Part shown: positions 60,991-64,000 of the stretch, one piece after another
How positions within the stretch are numbered: the first letter of the stretch is position 1
Layout of the letters: each line of letters begins with the position of its first letter
Assembly: GCA_036785705.1 (NCBI GenBank)
Contig: JAWUZG010000001.1
Span: forward strand, 186,001-250,000
Reading direction: 5' to 3'
Origin: Acanthornis magna
Taxonomy: Eukaryota > Chordata > Aves > Passeriformes > Acanthizidae
Length of the DNA: 64,000 nucleotides
Position numbers and translations under genes: made by a program
Notes under the pieces: model-generated
The model's input: the letters and a program-made list of their open reading frames with translations, nothing else
What the model was told of the DNA's origin: nothing
Database searches by the model: none

Positions 60991-63230
60991 CACTGCAGAC
61001 TCAGGAGCTGCCAAAATCCCCAGCTCCTCCTCCACAAAGCTGCCTCCCAGCCAGCTGGCACCAGCCCACCTCATTGCATGGGGTTATCGAGTGCTCGATG
61101 CAGCATTTTAATCATGGCTTGAGTGGTAAGAGCAGCCAAGAGCTCTTACCTTTCTTTAAGTTCTCTTAATTAAGGGCTAATTTAGCTTCCAAAGCTTTGC
61201 GTCATCTCTTGAGAATACCTAACGAGGAGCGTGGCTTGAAGCACAGTGATGCCACCAGGCCCCACTTCAGACCCACGGAGCTCAGGTGAAGTGCTGAGGG
61301 AACTGCTAATGCATCTCAGGGGAGGTTTTCCCACCCAAATTCTGGGGGCATCACTCAGGGAATGAGGTCCCTGAGACAGGACACGATTTGCCTCCATTCC
61401 AAGCCATGAAGAGACACCGATGTTCTCCTGTATTTTCTGCCAAAAAGTAACAATTTTTCACGTGGTTGCTGTCCAGCACTCTGGGTTCCACCACACAGAT
61501 GTATTGCTGGCTCAAACAGCCAGAAGTGTCAGGGCTGGAGTTAATTGCATATTGATTGAATGGAGGGTACATAAAAAAAATTATTCTGGAAGTTACAAAT
61601 TCATTAGCTGGGCTGAGAAAATGCATTGTGCTTATTCAGTCTCTCCCATCCAAGCTCTCTGTAAATGTTTAAGAACCAACAACTGATGCTGTCTGTGTTT
61701 TGAGGCATTCCACATTCCCACTATTTACCAAGGAAAAAAAATCTAAGCCACAGGAGAACATAAAAGCAAAATGTATCTCCAAAAATACTAACATATGGTA
61801 CCTTGTTTCATCTTGAGCACCAAGTACTCACCTACCTGCAGAAAGGTTCTCTGGCATAATTACAGAGTTACCTTTCTTCAACAGTTTATTAATGCAGCTA
61901 CGTGAAGAATCAAGGTCAGTGTTTGTGGATTTTGCTGGATAGAAAACAAACCTGAAAATCCAGAGGACTGTTAACCCAAGTATGTTGGAGGTTTTGAGTT
62001 ATTAGAAACTCACTGCTTATATCTTCTTCCCTTTGCCTGATGCGGCACATCTCCCAAATAATCTCAGCTTTAAATTATATCCTGAGTTTATTAACCATGA
62101 CATCAGAGAGAAAACTACCCACTATCATCTTTTTCCTTCCTAAGGCTGAAGATTTCTGCCAAGTCATCTCAAACTCTCTTCTTTCCTATTAAAAATAAAC
62201 TCCACTGCATTAACTCTACTCCATTAACCTTTCCTCTTGGTTAAAGGTTTCTAAACCACTCCAGGGGCTGCTGCTTCCTCTTGTTTCATCCTGCATTCAT
62301 TTTGAAGTGAGAATCAGAGACAAGAGAACAGGACAGGGATTGACAGGCTTTTCCAAATTCATCAGGAAATGCAAAATTTTACAACCACTCAGGCAAATTC
62401 TCAGAGTTAGACCAGGATTCTTCCTCATCGTGAATTGGAGTCAAAACTGTGCTGGAAGAACATAATAAATGGAAATAAAGACAGGCAGCTACCAGCCAGA
62501 CTATCACAGCCCTGCAAATCAACAAAGGTCAACCCCAAATTCCCATCATGGGTTGAGGTTCAGCTCCACCAAGTTGATTCTTATGCCAGTCTCATATATT
62601 TCCTATAATTCCATTACAGCACAGCCTTTTTTGCAATTGAAGGGGGAAATGTGGCCATTGTTCCTAGTGAGGAATTTTAATGCCATGTCCATCTTTAGGG
62701 TTGGGGTTAGTGCATGGTACAGAAAGAGCAGCTGGTGTTCCCTGGGTGGATTCAGCCCCTTGAGGAGCCACTGATTACAGAATATGACATTTCCAGCCCA
62801 GATCTGGCCTGGTCAGTGTGTCTGGAGAACCAAATTCAGAGGGAGATTTGTAATTCGGAGGTTTGCAATAGGCTGATGGATTTAACAATGATAAATTCCC
62901 AACCTCAATACCTGTGTGCAGTTCTGACATTGATGATGAAAATGGGAAATCTCATGGAATCCTCCTTCGGTTTATGGACAAGACTATGGAGTAAGGCTCA
63001 CTTCACTTGTCAATCCTTTTACTTTAGTAAGGAAGTAAGAGAATTCACAAGGTCTGATGCTGCACAAATATCACTGTCCTTGAACAAATCACCTGAAGGA
63101 AAATTTTTCAATTGACTCCATATTTGTGACTGGGAAGGTTTGTCTCACAGGTGGTCTGGACTGAACCAGAGAATCCAATTTCAGTTTTCACTAAGGGCTT
63201 GGAAAGCTGGACCTCAGCTCTCCATCAATC

Positions 63231-63231
<1 letters not shown>
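60991..63231. other. Unique non-coding sequence
   Basis: About 2.2 kb without recognised repeat, RNA gene or exon; AT-rich in 61680-62460. Confidence 0.5.

Positions 63232-63274
<43 letters not shown>
63232..63274. repeat. Poly-A tract of 43 bases
   Basis: Uninterrupted run of 43 A residues. No recognised retrotransposon precedes it, and CR1 elements do not end in poly-A. Confidence 0.98.
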
Positions 63275-63278
<4 letters not shown>

Positions 63279-64000
63279 TATTCCTTTCCTCTTCCATAAA
63301 CATTTTTTGCCTGAGTTAAATATTCAGTCCTAGATGTGCACTCCTCTTTTTCTTTGTGTGTGAAGAGCAGCCCGCACAGTCTCAGCCAGGACTTTCCTCA
63401 CACACATTTGGTCCAGAGGGTTCAAACACACCTGAACTCACCAAAACATCTCACACATGCTTCATCTGAGATATGATTTCACATCAGGGCAGCCACTCTT
63501 CAGTTTGGACCACTGAAAGCAACAGAAGCTCATTTCACCTCTTTTTGCACGAAGCAGAAACAGAACCCCTTCATTTCTCCTCTGATGTGCAAAATTTCTG
63601 CCACACACAAACACTTGCCAGGGCTTTATGGCTCAGAGTCATTACCATGCAATGCCTCGCTGCATCACTAATGGGTCCTCACTGTGAGACCTCCTGTGCC
63701 GACCCAGGAGACAAAAATCCCTGCTCTGGAGGCTCTTTGAATCCCTTCTTGGTGATTAACTCAGCCCCCAGCTCCCCACAGCTGCAGCTCTGCTGACGGA
63801 GCCCTGAGAGAGAGGCTCATTTTGGAACTATTATTGAGGTTTAAGATCAAGACCCAGCAGTTTGCTGTCCAAAGCCATTGAGAGACTTCATTTGATTTAA
63901 TGGTAATTTGTTATATTCATTTCAGCAGCACGGGCTCCCCAAAGTGATGATCTCTGTTTTGCTAACAAAGAGGAAGACGTCAATAGACATTTGGGTCAGG
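63275..64000. other. Unique non-coding sequence
   Basis: No repeat or exon recognised to the window end. Confidence 0.5.

Overview
The window looks like intergenic or intronic DNA from a bird, most likely a songbird. CR1 (chicken repeat 1) LINE fragments occur throughout on both strands. Many carry the typical avian CR1 3' end, with the stretch that reads 'gggttggaagggacc' on the opposite strand and short ATTCTRTG-type terminal repeats. Several solo LTRs of endogenous retroviruses sit among them, including an ERVL-like LTR (TGTCTTGG...AGGACA) that I recall as common in passerines. The species assignment is from memory of repeat families, not from a search.

I found no protein-coding exon, tRNA, rRNA or CRISPR that I can support. 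The longest open frames (about 200-260 codons) are either low-complexity artefacts of GGAA or 26/27-bp repeats, or anonymous frames with no recognisable domain. The window is therefore best read as a gene desert or one large intron.

Layout: 1-5 kb is unique sequence with one CR1 tail and a solo LTR (4582-5053). 6.7-8.4 kb has a 22-bp tandem repeat, a compact LTR with 6-bp target-site duplications, and two CR1s, one carrying a 12-bp expansion. 12-15 kb is repeat-rich, with two LTRs, CR1 and T/G-rich low complexity. 17.8-22.3 kb holds CR1 pieces, a probable LTR and a large GGAA/GAAA block embedded in an old CR1. 23-34 kb is mostly unique, with scattered CR1, small tandem duplications, an LTR at 29.3-29.8 kb and a perfect inverted repeat at 27.2 kb. 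34.4-34.9 kb is a GC-rich LTR with perfect 6-bp duplications. 36.7-43.6 kb is the longest nearly repeat-free stretch and contains the best candidate conserved regulatory DNA (about 40.06-41.13 kb). 43.6-50.6 kb has CR1 copies and, at 50.0-50.5 kb, an LTR inserted inside a CR1. 51.8-52.2 kb is a chain of different short tandem repeats attached to a CR1. 54.2-54.9 kb is another LTR, and 55.4-55.9 kb is a 21-copy minisatellite with a higher-order pattern. 58.3-58.9 kb is a second candidate conserved element. The end is mostly unique, with a degenerate CR1 at 60.5-61.0 kb and a 43-A tract at 63.2 kb.

The interesting content is insertion history and tandem-repeat evolution rather than a gene system. 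At least seven solo LTRs from five families are present. Four (two 6-bp, one 5-bp, one 4-bp) have exact target-site duplications and a fifth, of the ALV-unrelated 4-bp type at 54.2 kb, also has an exact 4-bp duplication; these allow exact boundaries.
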